From positions 1-64,000 of the forward strand of contig CAZVZM010000003.1 in NCBI GenBank assembly GCA_964630835.1: a DNA stretch of 64,000 bases, given 5' to 3'. Made by a program: the position numbers and the translations under genes. This stretch comes from Halarsenatibacter sp964630835 (GTDB lineage: Bacteria; Bacillota; Halanaerobiia; Halanaerobiales; Halarsenatibacteraceae). The notes below the pieces were generated by a model. That model had not been told where the DNA came from, searched no databases, and was given only the letters and a program-made list of their open reading frames with translations. The number at the start of each line of letters is the position of its first letter. The first letter of the stretch is position 1. Of this stretch, positions 36,966 through 46,531 are shown piece by piece.

Positions 36966-36994
36966 TTGACATATAATAATATTTCGGTTATAAT
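36966..36994 (+). promoter_or_regulatory. Consensus sigma-A promoter for the DUF192 gene
   Basis: TTGACA at 36966-36971, a 17-bp AT-rich spacer, and TATAAT at 36989-36994: both hexamers perfect with optimal spacing. Transcription would start near 37001, about 95 nt before the ATG at 37097. The leader contains a 12-codon GTG-initiated frame (37054-37092) behind its own GAGGAG, possibly a leader peptide. Confidence 0.82.
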
Positions 36995-37096
36995 TAAAGT
37001 ATGCCATATTATGATTTATACTGTAACATCAACTCAATACCGCAAGAGGAGGTGATAATCGCTGTCATCTTCCGAAGCGAGGGGAGGTGAACAATC

Positions 37097-37639
37097 ATGA
37101 GGATCAATTTTAAAAAACTCGATCCTCGCCGCTTTGATCTCCGCGGCAAAATCCTTCTGGTCGTTGTCATCCTGGCTTTAGTCGCCGGAGGATTTTATGC
37201 TGTGAGAGTTCGCAGCGAAGCCCGGGTCACACGGGTTTTAGCAAACATGCCGGAAGCCAGCGTTACGGTGATAAACGAAGCCGGCGAGAGCTTAACCCTG
37301 CCTGTGCGCCTTGCCGCCACATCCGAAGCCCGCACCACAGCCTTTAAGGGTTCGGGCACTCAAGCCATCGAAGATAATGTCCTTCTGCTGAGATATGACA
37401 TCAATACAATCGCCGGTCATACAATGGAGAGGGTCAGAGCTCCTCTGGACATTGCTTTTTTCACACAGGAGGGCACACTGGTGGATGTTTTGCAGGCCGA
37501 GCCGGGTTCAGGTGTTCGCTACAGCACAACTGACCGACAGCGTTACCGCTATGTCCTTATGGCCCGGGAGGGATTTATGGAAGAGCACGGTATTAATCCG
37601 GGAAGCGATGCCCGGCTTTTGCCCGATTCCATCATTTGA
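37097..37639 (+). CDS. DUF192 membrane-anchored protein
   Basis: 180 residues with a basic N-terminus and one membrane span (about 19-40, ILLVVVILALVAGGFYAV). The extracytoplasmic DUF192 domain follows: LPVRLAATSEARTTAFKG, MERVRAPLDIAFFTQEGTLVDV and RYVLMAREGFMEEHGI. Function of DUF192 is not established. ATG behind GAGGGGAGG, strong promoter upstream, terminator downstream; a single-gene transcript. Confidence 0.88.
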   Translation: MRINFKKLDPRRFDLRGKILLVVVILALVAGGFYAVRVRSEARVTRVLANMPEASVTVINEAGESLTLPVRLAATSEARTTAFKGSGTQAIEDNVLLLRYDINTIAGHTMERVRAPLDIAFFTQEGTLVDVLQAEPGSGVRYSTTDRQRYRYVLMAREGFMEEHGINPGSDARLLPDSII

Positions 37640-37739
37640 AGAATGGACAGAATGAGATGAGCTGCTTTAAAACCCCAAAAACCGGGAAAAGTTCATCAGG
37701 AAATATCGTAGCATGCGTTATTTAAAGGGACTTATTTTG

Positions 37740-37757
37740 CCAGCTCTCAGGAGCTGG
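37740..37757 (+). terminator. Intrinsic terminator after the DUF192 gene
   Basis: CCAGCTC TCAG GAGCTGG: a 7-bp perfect stem followed by TTTTGTCTGTT. About 100 bp after the DUF192 stop and 100 bp before the permease start. Confidence 0.75.
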
Positions 37758-37857
37758 TTTTGTCTGTTCGCGAAAAAAGGATTCTGCCCTCCTAAATTTT
37801 ATGATAATTTTTTCTCTGAATATTATTCACTCGAATGCATCTCAGGAGGTCGCAAAT

Positions 37858-39396
37858 ATGGAATTCAGCCTCACTCTCTGGACTCTGGCGGCCCTGCCAA
37901 TAGCTCTGCTTCTATTTCTCATCTCTTATCTGGAAATATCATCCCGGCTGGCAGCAGCTTTGAGTCTTATAACTGCAGGAGTTTTAGCCACCTCTGTTTT
38001 CCAGGTCACCCCCTGGCAGCTTTTCATATCCGCCGGTAAAGGAGCTATGCTCAGCCTCTACGTGATTTTAATTATAGTGGGAGCGGTGGTGCTTTTTAAA
38101 ATTGTGGATCAGGCCGGAGGTTTTGATTCTCTTAAAGCCTACATAAACAATCTCGGAGGCGACAAAACTATAAAACTTCTCGGTTTGAGCTGGGCCTTTT
38201 CCTCTTTTATTCAGGGTATCACCGGTTTCGGCGTGCCGGTAGCCATAGTGGGAGCAATGCTTGTGGGGGTTGGCTATAAGCCTTTTATTGCCCTCACCAC
38301 AGTCCTGATTGGACATTCCTGGGCTATAAGCTTTGGCTCTATGGGTTCTTCATTTTATGCTCTAAAACTCGTAACGGGGCTGGATGCAGTAAGGCTGGGC
38401 ACAACTATGGCCCTGCTTTTCATCCTGCCCATTTTTACCACCGGCATTTTTACCGTTCATGTTTATGGAGGCCTGGAGGCCGTGAAAAAAGAGCTGAAAT
38501 ATATATTCCCCATCTCTATTGTCATGGGAGCAGTGATGCTGGCCGCAGCTCGCTTTAATTTTCCCCACATCGGATCTCTGCTGGCAGGCCTTTCCGGGTC
38601 AATTCTGTTTTTGTTGATTTTGCTCGGGCGCACAGGAGAAAAGCTCAAAATGCCGGGTCGCGTTATGACTCTGCAGGAGGCGCTTTTCCCCTATGTTTTG
38701 CTTATCATCTCCGTCCTTCTTGCTCAGCTTCCTCCAGTGGCAGAAATTTTGCCGGGCTGGGAGCTTGCCCTTTCCTTTCCCGGCTTTACCACCGGTCTGG
38801 GTTTTCAGGTCAGTCCCGAGCCAAACTTTTCACCTATCGGGCTCTTCAGCCATCCCTTTTTCTTTCTTTTAATCTCCTCCGGAGCCGGTTTTATATTCTA
38901 TCTGTTCAGGGATCATCTCAATCCGGGAGAAGTGAAGACGGTGATGGTAGAAAGCTACCGCAGGGCTGGTTCCTCGGCACTTACGGTATTTTTGTTGATG
39001 ATTTTAGCTTCTCTCATGAACGATTCAGGCATGGTCAGCATGTTTGCCCGGGGAATGGCGGGAGCAGCCGGCTTTCTTTTCCCCCTTATCTCCCCCGTAA
39101 TAGGTATTCTGGGTGCCTTTTTAACCGGGAGTAACACCAGCTCCAATGTCCTCTTTGGAGCCTTTCAGGTGGACTCCGCCCTGCTGCTGGATTATTCTCC
39201 CTACAGGATAAGCGCACTGCAGTCCATTGGGGGATCTTTAGGCTCGGCCGTTGCTCCTGCAAAAATTATTATGGGCACTGCCGTGGTAGGATTTGAAGGA
39301 AACGAGGGAGGCATTCTCAAAAAATGTTTGGGCTACACGATTTTAAGCGGACTGGCGGTGGGAATGGCGGTACTCATCTTAAGCAGATACATCTGA
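37858..39396 (+). CDS. L-lactate permease (LctP) family transporter
   Basis: Inner-membrane carrier (about 512 aa, 12 or more hydrophobic segments). Family motifs are GITGFGVPVAIVGAMLVG, LIGHSWAISFGSMG, LTGSNTSSNVLFGAFQ and GSLGSAVAPAKIIMGTAVVG. I chose ATG 37858 because AGGAGG precedes it. A longer frame begins at 37801. Substrates in the family are lactate, glycolate and related 2-hydroxyacids. No lactate dehydrogenase is adjacent. Confidence 0.9.
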   Translation: MEFSLTLWTLAALPIALLLFLISYLEISSRLAAALSLITAGVLATSVFQVTPWQLFISAGKGAMLSLYVILIIVGAVVLFKIVDQAGGFDSLKAYINNLGGDKTIKLLGLSWAFSSFIQGITGFGVPVAIVGAMLVGVGYKPFIALTTVLIGHSWAISFGSMGSSFYALKLVTGLDAVRLGTTMALLFILPIFTTGIFTVHVYGGLEAVKKELKYIFPISIVMGAVMLAAARFNFPHIGSLLAGLSGSILFLLILLGRTGEKLKMPGRVMTLQEALFPYVLLIISVLLAQLPPVAEILPGWELALSFPGFTTGLGFQVSPEPNFSPIGLFSHPFFFLLISSGAGFIFYLFRDHLNPGEVKTVMVESYRRAGSSALTVFLLMILASLMNDSGMVSMFARGMAGAAGFLFPLISPVIGILGAFLTGSNTSSNVLFGAFQVDSALLLDYSPYRISALQSIGGSLGSAVAPAKIIMGTAVVGFEGNEGGILKKCLGYTILSGLAVGMAVLILSRYI

Positions 39397-39451
39397 GTTT
39401 AATCTCTCGTATTTTCATTGAGGAGCAGGTTGAGTCAAACTTTATAAGACT

Positions 39452-39612
39452 GGCTCTTCTCCGAAACGGTTGGCGAAATTTTCGACATATGAGGAAATAT
39501 TTCATTGTGAAAGTAAACTTATAGCTTCCATGAATAAGTCCTATAAAATGTGGAAAGATGTCCTAAATGTAATTGATTTAAAAAAATCATACAACTGATG
39601 GGGAGAAGAGCC
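39452..39612. repeat. Short ISL3-like miniature element, 161 bp, with 8-bp target duplication
   Basis: Perfect 11-bp inverted ends GGCTCTTCTCC / GGAGAAGAGCC, flanked by ATAAGACT on both sides. Lacks the GC-rich centre of the 362-bp copy and so is an internal-deletion derivative. Located between the lactate-permease and creatininase genes. Confidence 0.9.
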
Positions 39613-39656
39613 ATAAGACTTAACAGGATCAAAATAATCAAAAGGAGGTATGACAA

Positions 39657-40409
39657 ATGAGCGCTGAAAGCTATATCATGAGAGAGATGACCTGGCCCGA
39701 GGTTGAAGAGGCTCTAAAGAAAGTTGAGGCCGCCCTAATTCCGGTTGGTTCGCATGAACAGCATGGCCCCCATCTGGCCGAGAGCGCTGACAGCATCAGG
39801 GCGGAAAAGTTTGCCCGCCTGCTGGCAGAAAGGATGCATCCAGCCCTTATCATTACGCCCACCGTTAATTTTGGCGTATCCCGGCATCACATGGCTTTTC
39901 CAGGCACTATCAGTTTGGAGCCTTCCACTCTGCAGTTTCTTTTACACGATATTATTTCCTCTCTTTACGAACACGGTCTGGAAAAGATAATTATATTCAA
40001 TGCCCACGGCGGCAATGACGCCCCCATCGAGGTGGCCATAGAAGAAATAAGGGCGGAGATTGACGTAAGACTAACCTCCTTTAAACACTCCGACTTGATT
40101 GAGGAAAAGATCGATGAACTGGTGGCTTCACAGACTTACGGACACGCCTGCCAGTATGAGGTTTCAGAAGTTATGTATTTAGCCCCGGAAAAGGTGGATG
40201 AGGAAAATCTTTCCCCCGGGGATATCAAGGATCTCTGTCGGGATTACATGGAGAGTAAAGCTGAAATCGGCGTCGATTTTCACGAAATAACCGGTAACGG
40301 CGCCTTAGGGGATGCCAGAAAGGCGGATCCGGAGATGGGCGAGAAAATCATAGAAGCCGCCCTGGATGAGGTGGAAGATTTTGTGAACGCTTTTATTGAC
40401 AAATTTTAA
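39657..40409 (+). CDS. Creatininase-family amidohydrolase
   Basis: 250-residue metalloenzyme. GSHEQHGPHLAESAD near residue 32 and FNAHGGNDAPIEVA near 118 hold the metal ligands, and QYEVSEVMYLAPEKV is also typical. The family includes creatininase, 3-dehydro-scyllo-inosose hydrolase, FAPy deformylase (ArfB) and MftE peptidase, so substrate is undecided. ATG behind AAGGAGG. Single gene followed by a strong terminator. Confidence 0.88.
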   Translation: MSAESYIMREMTWPEVEEALKKVEAALIPVGSHEQHGPHLAESADSIRAEKFARLLAERMHPALIITPTVNFGVSRHHMAFPGTISLEPSTLQFLLHDIISSLYEHGLEKIIIFNAHGGNDAPIEVAIEEIRAEIDVRLTSFKHSDLIEEKIDELVASQTYGHACQYEVSEVMYLAPEKVDEENLSPGDIKDLCRDYMESKAEIGVDFHEITGNGALGDARKADPEMGEKIIEAALDEVEDFVNAFIDKF

Positions 40410-40436
40410 ACTCTCGCCGCATCTAAAAGGTCAACT

Positions 40437-40472
40437 ACTCCAGCCTAATCCTGTTTCTGATTAGGCTGGAGT
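40437..40472 (+). terminator. Strong intrinsic terminator
   Basis: A 14-bp perfect stem ACTCCAGCCTAATC / GATTAGGCTGGAGT with an 8-nt loop, followed by CTTCTT. Lies 28 bp after the creatininase-family stop and could also stop convergent transcription of the nitroreductase gene. Confidence 0.85.
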
Positions 40473-40579
40473 CTTCTTGAAACATTCTCAAGGAAAAAGC
40501 GCCTTCAAAAGAACTTTTAAAAAATCATCCATACAATAATCTCACGATATGAGAACCAGCTCTGTTTTTCAGTGATATC

Positions 40580-41062
40580 TTAGAACTTCTCCCGGTGCAA
40601 AACATCTTCAAGCTCTCTCTTGTCGGGGCAGGGCTCCTCGGCGGGATAGCCAACCGTCACATAGGAAAACAGCTTCAACTCATCGGGGGCATTGAGCATA
40701 TTTTTAATTTCATCTTCGTACTCTTTTTCGTAGACATTCACCCAGCAGGAAGCAAGCCCTTTCGCTTCCGCCGCCAGGTTTAAATAAGTTGTGAGTGCGG
40801 AGGCATCCCGCACATAAAGTCCCTCCTCGCGGACAAAAACCACAATACAGGCGGGAAAACCTGGCTTTTGACCCTTAAGCTCTGCCAGCCTGTCTAATTT
40901 TTCACGGTCCGTCACTATTACCATTTCCCAGGGCTGCACATTGTTGCCCGAGGGAGCCAGCCTTCCTATATCTACAATATTTTCCAGCAACTCTTCGGAG
41001 ACCTCTCTGTCCTGATAATCTCTGACGGAGCGCCTCTCTCTTAAAAGCTCTTCAGCATTCAT
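40580..41062 (-). CDS. Nitroreductase-family flavoprotein
   Basis: 160-residue FMN-dependent nitroreductase-fold protein: RERRSVRDYQDREVS at the N-terminus, GRLAPSGNNVQPWEMVIVTD near residue 33, and LASCWVNVYEKEYED. Compact type, probably a dimer using NAD(P)H. ATG behind AAGGAGG. Physiological substrate unknown. A conserved 17-bp motif (41087-41103) lies 25 bp upstream. Confidence 0.92.
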   Translation of the reverse strand: MNAEELLRERRSVRDYQDREVSEELLENIVDIGRLAPSGNNVQPWEMVIVTDREKLDRLAELKGQKPGFPACIVVFVREEGLYVRDASALTTYLNLAAEAKGLASCWVNVYEKEYEDEIKNMLNAPDELKLFSYVTVGYPAEEPCPDKRELEDVLHREKF

Positions 41063-41460
41063 ATTAATTCCTCCTTGATGATTTTCGTAGTGTCAAAAGA
41101 TCTCCTGACACTGCTGTGATTTTTGGGTGAGCTTCCCTGCTTATAACAATTGCGCAGCCGGCTCAGGATGTGCCGGGTTGACCGGTTGATCGCAAGTTCA
41201 GATCGCTCAGATCGCAAGTTTAATAGGAGCCTTCGCGAATATAGCCCCCCTCCTTTTTATATTATGATATATTTTTCTTTCCTGCAATGAGGTGAGGTTT
41301 GAGCCATACTTATAATGCCTTCAAGTAATGCCTTCAAGCTTCTCACCCTTTAATTCACTAATGCTTAACATTTGAGTAAATCGTCATAATATATTAAAAT
41401 TTTAACAGCAGGTCCTCTTACTGTTTTTTTCTGGCCAAAACATCTGAAAGGAGTGATTTT
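41063..41460. other. Intergenic region with short palindromic motif and repeat remnant
   Basis: At 41087-41114 an imperfect palindrome GTAGTGTCA(aaagatctcc)TGACACTGC is centred on AGATCT. From about 41120 to 41235 there are GC-rich remnants (CCGGCTCAGGATGTGCCGGG, GGAGCCTTCGCGA) like the centre of the dispersed element. No gene was recognised before the AAAGGAG ribosome site of the next gene. Confidence 0.5.
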
Positions 41461-42087
41461 ATGGATTATCTCGATTACAGTTTGAAAGATTTTACAGGGG
41501 AGCTGGCGTCCAAACAGCCCACCCCAGGCGGAGGCAGCTCCGCTGCAGTCAATGGGGCCCTGGCGGCCTCCCTTCTTCTTATGGTGATCAGAGTCACCAA
41601 AAATAGCCCGGACCTGGAAAGCCTGGAGGATCTTCTCCAGGGAAGGCTCAAGCGCGCTCTGGAATTTATCGATGAAGATGCTGAAAGCTTTAACCAGGTG
41701 ATGGAAGCATTCCGCATGCCGCAGAGCAGTGAGGAGGAGAGAAAAAAACGACAAAATGCTATCCAAAAAGCCCTGCAGGAAGCAGCCTCAACTCCGCTGG
41801 AGCTTTTAGAGCTCACGCTTGAGGTGGCCGAACAGGCCGTCGAGATAGCAAAAAAGGGTAACGATAATGCTATCACCGATGCGGCGGCCGGAGCCATATC
41901 CGCCCGGGCAGCAGCCGATACAGCCTTTTACAATGTGATGATAAATCTGGAGTCCATAGAGGATGAAAAATTTGTGGAGAAGGTAGGCGGCAAAGCCTAT
42001 CGCCTGAAGCAGAAAGCGGCCCGAATTGAGAATGATGTGATCAACCTGACCGAGGATAAGATAGAAATTTTGGGGAGGGAATGGTAG
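41461..42087 (+). CDS. fchA: Cyclodeaminase/cyclohydrolase-family protein
   Basis: 208-residue protein of the formiminotransferase-cyclodeaminase C-terminal family. Motifs are ASKQPTPGGGSSAAVNGALAAS and DNAITDAAAGAISARAAADTA. It deaminates 5-formimino-tetrahydrofolate, or hydrolyses methenyl-tetrahydrofolate, completing transfer of the histidine-derived one-carbon unit. ATG behind AAAGGAG. It overlaps ftcD, its functional partner, which in animals is fused to it. Confidence 0.9.
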   Translation: MDYLDYSLKDFTGELASKQPTPGGGSSAAVNGALAASLLLMVIRVTKNSPDLESLEDLLQGRLKRALEFIDEDAESFNQVMEAFRMPQSSEEERKKRQNAIQKALQEAASTPLELLELTLEVAEQAVEIAKKGNDNAITDAAAGAISARAAADTAFYNVMINLESIEDEKFVEKVGGKAYRLKQKAARIENDVINLTEDKIEILGREW

Positions 42088-42989
42088 TGGAAAAAATCAT
42101 GGAATGTGTGCCCAATTTCAGCGAGGGGCGCGATGAAGAGAAGATAGAAAAAATCCTCTCTCCCCTGTGGGAAACAGAGGGAGTTTTAGTCCTGGACTCT
42201 GCCCCCGACGAAGACCACAATCGCCTGGTTGTAACTATGATAGGTTCACCCAACGCTCTCAAAAAGGCCATGCTCAAAGCCATGGATGCCGCCATCGAAG
42301 TCATAGACATGGAAGAGCACTCCGGCGGACATCCCAGGATGGGAGCGGTGGACGTAGTTCCCTTTACACCGGTTCGGAATGTAGAGATGGACGATTGTGT
42401 CGAAACGGCAAAAGAGCTGGCTGCGGCGGCGGCGGAGGAGTTTGAGCTTCCTATCTATCTCTACGAGGAGGCTGCCACAGCCCCAGGACGAAAAAATTTG
42501 GAGGATATAAGGCGCGGAGAATACGAAGGCTTTAAGGATAAAATCAATAAACCGGAGTGGGAGCCAGATTATGGACCGCAAAAGCTTCACGCAACAGCCG
42601 GCGCCACGGTTGTGGGGGCGCGCATGCCGCTTGTCGCATTTAACGTCAATTTAAAAACTGATGATCTGGAAATAGCCAGTGAGATTGCCAGACAGGTCAG
42701 ACATTCCAGCGGCGGTCTTCGGTTTTGCAAAGCTATAGGCCTCGAGCTGGAGGAAAAAAATATGGTTCAGGTCTCCATGAACATGACAGATTACACGAAA
42801 ACTGCCCTCTATCAGAGTTTTGAGATGATAAAGTTTGAAGCAGAGAGATACGGGGTGGAGATTGCCGGCAGCGAACTTATCGGGCTTTTGCCCGCCCAGG
42901 CCCTTTTTGATACCGCCGAATACTATCTCGGTCTGGAGGATTTCTCCTCCGATCAGATCCTGGAAAATCGTCTTCTGGAGGAGCTTTAG
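42081..42989 (+). CDS. ftcD: Glutamate formimidoyltransferase
   Basis: Transfers the formimino group from N-formimino-glutamate to tetrahydrofolate (302 aa). The N-terminus ECVPNFSEGRDEEKIEKI, EEHSGGHPRMGAVDVVPFTP and KLHATAGATVVGARMPLVAFNV are family signatures. ATG 42081 overlaps the previous gene by 7 bp and is very near GGGAGGG. GTG 42087 has better ribosome-site spacing and may be the real start. The gene order (cyclodeaminase, FtcD, HutI, HutU) describes the folate-dependent histidine route. Confidence 0.95.
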   Translation: MVVEKIMECVPNFSEGRDEEKIEKILSPLWETEGVLVLDSAPDEDHNRLVVTMIGSPNALKKAMLKAMDAAIEVIDMEEHSGGHPRMGAVDVVPFTPVRNVEMDDCVETAKELAAAAAEEFELPIYLYEEAATAPGRKNLEDIRRGEYEGFKDKINKPEWEPDYGPQKLHATAGATVVGARMPLVAFNVNLKTDDLEIASEIARQVRHSSGGLRFCKAIGLELEEKNMVQVSMNMTDYTKTALYQSFEMIKFEAERYGVEIAGSELIGLLPAQALFDTAEYYLGLEDFSSDQILENRLLEEL

Positions 42990-44267
42990 ATGACTGATTT
43001 AAAAGAACAGGGCGGAGATCTTGTCATAACAGGCATTGGGGAGCTGGCCACCCCCGCTGGAACCACCGCCCGCCGGGGCAAAGAGATGGATAACTTAAAA
43101 AAGGTGGATGACGCCGCAGTTGTCATAAGCGGCGGTCGCATAGTTCGGGCGGGTCCGGCGGATCAGGTCATGCCTGATGTGCAAAAGCTTACATGCCCGC
43201 TCATCGACGCGGAGGGCGGCGCCGTCGTTCCCGGCTTTATAGATCCCCACACCCACTTTGTTTTCGCCGGCGACAGAGCCGATGAATTTGCCTGGCGCCT
43301 TGAGGGCATTTCCTATCAGGAGATAATGAGTCGTGGCGGCGGGATTGTAAATACCGTTAAATCAACACGGACTGCCTCTCCCCGCAGGCTTTATGAGCTG
43401 GCTTTAAAGCGTCTTGATGATATGCTCGGCATGGGAGTTACCACTGTGGAGGGAAAAAGCGGCTATGGTCTTGATAAAGAGACGGAACTCTTCCAGCTTG
43501 AGGTTATGCAGGCTTTAAACAGAGATCATCCCGTGGATATAGTCGCCACCTTTATGGGCGCGCACGCCCTCCCTCCTAAATATGAAAAGGAGGGCAGGCG
43601 ATCAAAAGAATTTATCGATTTTCTCATCGAGAAGGTGCTGCCGGAGGTCAGCGAAAGAAATTTAGCCGAATTTTGCGATGTTTTTTGCGAGGAAGGCGCC
43701 TTTTCTTTAGAGGAAAGCAGGCGCATACTTAAGGCCGGAAGGCGCCGGGGATTAAAGCCAAAAATTCATGCCGATGAGATGACATCTCTGGGCGGAGCTG
43801 AGCTCGCGGCAGAGATTGAGGCCGTCTCGGCCGAACATCTGCTAAAAGTCACCGAAGAGGGAATAGACGCCATGGCTAAAAGGGATGTCACTGCCGTGCT
43901 TCTACCTCTTACAGCTTTCAGCCTGCGCGAGGATTACGCCCCCGCCCGCCGCCTTATAAATAAAGAGGTGCCCGTCGCTCTAGCCACGGATTTCAATCCC
44001 GGCAGCTCGCCAACTCAATCCCTTCCCCTTCTTATTGCCAGCGCCTGCCTGTATATGGATCTAACACCGGCCGAAGCCCTGACCGGCGCTACCCTGAATG
44101 CAGCTGCTGCCCTGGATAGAGCCGAAGATAGAGGGTCAATAGAGCCCGGTAAGCGGGCCGATCTACTCATACTTAAAGCGCCCTCCTATCGACATCTTCC
44201 CTATCGCATCGGCACCAATATTGTGGATAGAGTCATCAAAGATGGCCGGGTTGTGCAGGAAAATTAG
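42990..44267 (+). CDS. hutI: Imidazolonepropionase
   Basis: Hydrolyses imidazolonepropionate to N-formimino-glutamate (425 aa). Metal and substrate motifs are IDPHTHFVFAGDRADEF near residue 80, KIHADEMTSLGGAELAAEI near 260, and ALATDFNPGSSPTQSLPLL near 330. ATG begins directly after the ftcD stop with GGAGGAG upstream. Third gene of the histidine-degradation operon. Confidence 0.96.
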   Translation: MTDLKEQGGDLVITGIGELATPAGTTARRGKEMDNLKKVDDAAVVISGGRIVRAGPADQVMPDVQKLTCPLIDAEGGAVVPGFIDPHTHFVFAGDRADEFAWRLEGISYQEIMSRGGGIVNTVKSTRTASPRRLYELALKRLDDMLGMGVTTVEGKSGYGLDKETELFQLEVMQALNRDHPVDIVATFMGAHALPPKYEKEGRRSKEFIDFLIEKVLPEVSERNLAEFCDVFCEEGAFSLEESRRILKAGRRRGLKPKIHADEMTSLGGAELAAEIEAVSAEHLLKVTEEGIDAMAKRDVTAVLLPLTAFSLREDYAPARRLINKEVPVALATDFNPGSSPTQSLPLLIASACLYMDLTPAEALTGATLNAAAALDRAEDRGSIEPGKRADLLILKAPSYRHLPYRIGTNIVDRVIKDGRVVQEN

Positions 44268-44443
44268 TCACGGCGGGCAAAATTTATAACTTTACTAAAA
44301 AATGTTAAGCAGCTACGACTTTCCAGCATATTTAGCATTTTTAAAAGCAACTGCTTTGGAGAAAAATCATTTATTGAAATCGGCTAAAATGTCTTTTTCC
44401 CCATTTCGTTGCGGGGTGAAAAAACTATACAGGAGGGAGCTGC

Positions 44444-46531
44444 ATGAGCGCTGACTTCAGCAGCGGAGAAAACTGGAAGGAAAACATTGAGGCTATCAAC
44501 TTAAAGGTTGACGAGGCTATGAGGATTAAGCTCCCGGCTGAGCTTCCCGAGCCGACAGATTTCAGGGATGACATTCGCCGGGCGCCAAAGAGGGATCTCA
44601 ACCTATCCCGGGATGAGATGGAGCTTGCCTTAAAGAATGCCCTCCGCTATATACCCCCGGAGCTGCACGATAAGCTTGCTCCAGAGTTTATGGAGGAGCT
44701 TTTGGAGCGGGGCAGGATATACGGCTACCGCTACAGGCCGGAGGGAAATATTAAAGCTAAGCCTGTCGATGAATACGAGGGCAACACTTTAGAGGGCAGG
44801 GCCTTACAGTTTATGATCGATAACAACTTAGATTTCGATGTGGCCCTTTACCCCTACGAGCTCGTTACCTACGGGGAGACGGGCCAGGTCTGTCAGAATT
44901 GGATGCAGTACAGGCTCATTAAAAAATATCTGCAGAAGATGACGAAGGATCAGACGCTGGTGGTGCACTCAGGGCATCCTCTGGGGCTTTTTCCCTCCAA
45001 ACCGGAAGCTCCCAGGGCCATAACCACAAATGCTCTTATGGTGGGGATGTTTGACGATCCCGAGCATTTCAACAAAGCGGCCGCTCTCGGTGTGGCCAAC
45101 TACGGTCAGATGACGGCGGGGGGCTGGATGTATATAGGCCCCCAGGGCATAGTGCACGGCACCTACACTACCATTTTGAATGCAGGCCGCAAATTTTTGG
45201 GCAATGATTACGATGACGATTTGAGCGGCCAGCTTTACGTCACCTCCGGTTTAGGAGGCATGAGCGGAGCCCAGGCAAAGGCGGTGGAGATCGCCGGCGG
45301 CGTGGGAGTTATCGCCGAAGTCGATAGATCCCGCATTGAAACCAGGCTCGAACAGAACTGGCTGAGCAAAGTCTCCGACGATCTGGATGAAATATTCCGC
45401 TGGGTGGACGAGTATAAAAGTAAGGGCGAGGCCGTCTCCATAGGCTATTACGGCAACGTCGTCGACCTCTTAAAATACATCGTGGATGAGAATATAGATG
45501 TGGACCTTCTCTCCGATCAGACATCATGCCATGAAGCCTACTCTGGCGGCTATATCCCCGCGGGACACAGTTTCGAGGAGGCGCGAAAGCTGCTGGCAGA
45601 AAATCCGGAAAAATTTCGCCGGGAAGTGGACAAATCTCTGCGCAAACACTACGAATTTATGAAGGAAATAGTTGACCGCGGCGCCTACTTTTTTGATTAT
45701 GGCAACAGTTTCCTTAAGGCTGTTTACGACGCCGGGATTAAGGAGATAGCCATCGATCCGGAAAATCCCGACAAAGGCTTTAAATTTCCCTCTTACGTGG
45801 AAGATATAGTTGGTCCTATCTGCTTTGATTATGGCTATGGCCCCTTCCGCTGGGTCTGTCTGAGCAACGATAAAGAGGATCTGCGCAAAACCGACCGGGC
45901 CGCTCAAAAGTGCATAGATCCCGAGCGCAGAGCCCAGGACTACGATAATTATCACTGGATAAAGGATGCAGAGGAAAACGACCTGGTGGTAGGCTCCCAG
46001 GCCAGAATTCTCTATACCGATGGGCCCGGCCGCATTGAAATAGCGCTCAAATTTAATGAGATGGTGCGCCGGGGGGAGATAGGCCCCGTCATGTTAGGCC
46101 GCGATCATCACGATACCGGCGGCACCGATTCTCCCTTCCGGGAAACCGCCAACATCAGGGACGGCAGCAATATTATGGGAGAGATGTCGATACAGTGCTT
46201 TGCCGGCAATGCCGCCCGGGGCATGACCTTAGCCGTGCAGAGCAATGGAGGCGGTGTCGGTATAGGCAAATGTTTTAACAGCGGCTTTGGACTGGTGCTC
46301 GACGGCAGCCGCCGGGTGGATGAAATTATCAAATCCTCCGTGGACTGGGATGTGCACGGAGGTGTAGCCAGGCGGGCCTGGGCCCGCAACGAAAACGCCA
46401 TAGAAACCATGCTGGGCTGGCAGGAAAAGAAAGCCGGCTTAGGCCACGTCACCCTGCCCTACCAGGCGGAGGAGGATTTTATTGAGGATACTGTGGGTGA
46501 AGCTCTCGAGAAAAAGGAGAAAAAGCCATGA
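44444..46531 (+). CDS. hutU: Urocanate hydratase, long form
   Basis: Converts urocanate to imidazolonepropionate using tightly bound NAD+ (695 aa). Core motifs include YGQMTAGGWMYIGPQGIVHGT, TSGLGGMSGAQAKAVEIAG (NAD-binding) and GRDHHDTGGTDSPFRETANI. It is clearly longer than the roughly 555-residue proteobacterial enzyme, with about 90 extra N-terminal residues, as in the clostridial/animal-like form. ATG behind AGGAGGGAG. No histidine ammonia-lyase gene lies in the window. Confidence 0.95.
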   Translation: MSADFSSGENWKENIEAINLKVDEAMRIKLPAELPEPTDFRDDIRRAPKRDLNLSRDEMELALKNALRYIPPELHDKLAPEFMEELLERGRIYGYRYRPEGNIKAKPVDEYEGNTLEGRALQFMIDNNLDFDVALYPYELVTYGETGQVCQNWMQYRLIKKYLQKMTKDQTLVVHSGHPLGLFPSKPEAPRAITTNALMVGMFDDPEHFNKAAALGVANYGQMTAGGWMYIGPQGIVHGTYTTILNAGRKFLGNDYDDDLSGQLYVTSGLGGMSGAQAKAVEIAGGVGVIAEVDRSRIETRLEQNWLSKVSDDLDEIFRWVDEYKSKGEAVSIGYYGNVVDLLKYIVDENIDVDLLSDQTSCHEAYSGGYIPAGHSFEEARKLLAENPEKFRREVDKSLRKHYEFMKEIVDRGAYFFDYGNSFLKAVYDAGIKEIAIDPENPDKGFKFPSYVEDIVGPICFDYGYGPFRWVCLSNDKEDLRKTDRAAQKCIDPERRAQDYDNYHWIKDAEENDLVVGSQARILYTDGPGRIEIALKFNEMVRRGEIGPVMLGRDHHDTGGTDSPFRETANIRDGSNIMGEMSIQCFAGNAARGMTLAVQSNGGGVGIGKCFNSGFGLVLDGSRRVDEIIKSSVDWDVHGGVARRAWARNENAIETMLGWQEKKAGLGHVTLPYQAEEDFIEDTVGEALEKKEKKP

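Noticed and set aside
41461..44267. Frames antisense to the fchA, ftcD and hutI genes
   Set aside because: High-GC third positions of the real genes create them; no ribosome sites and no family signatures.
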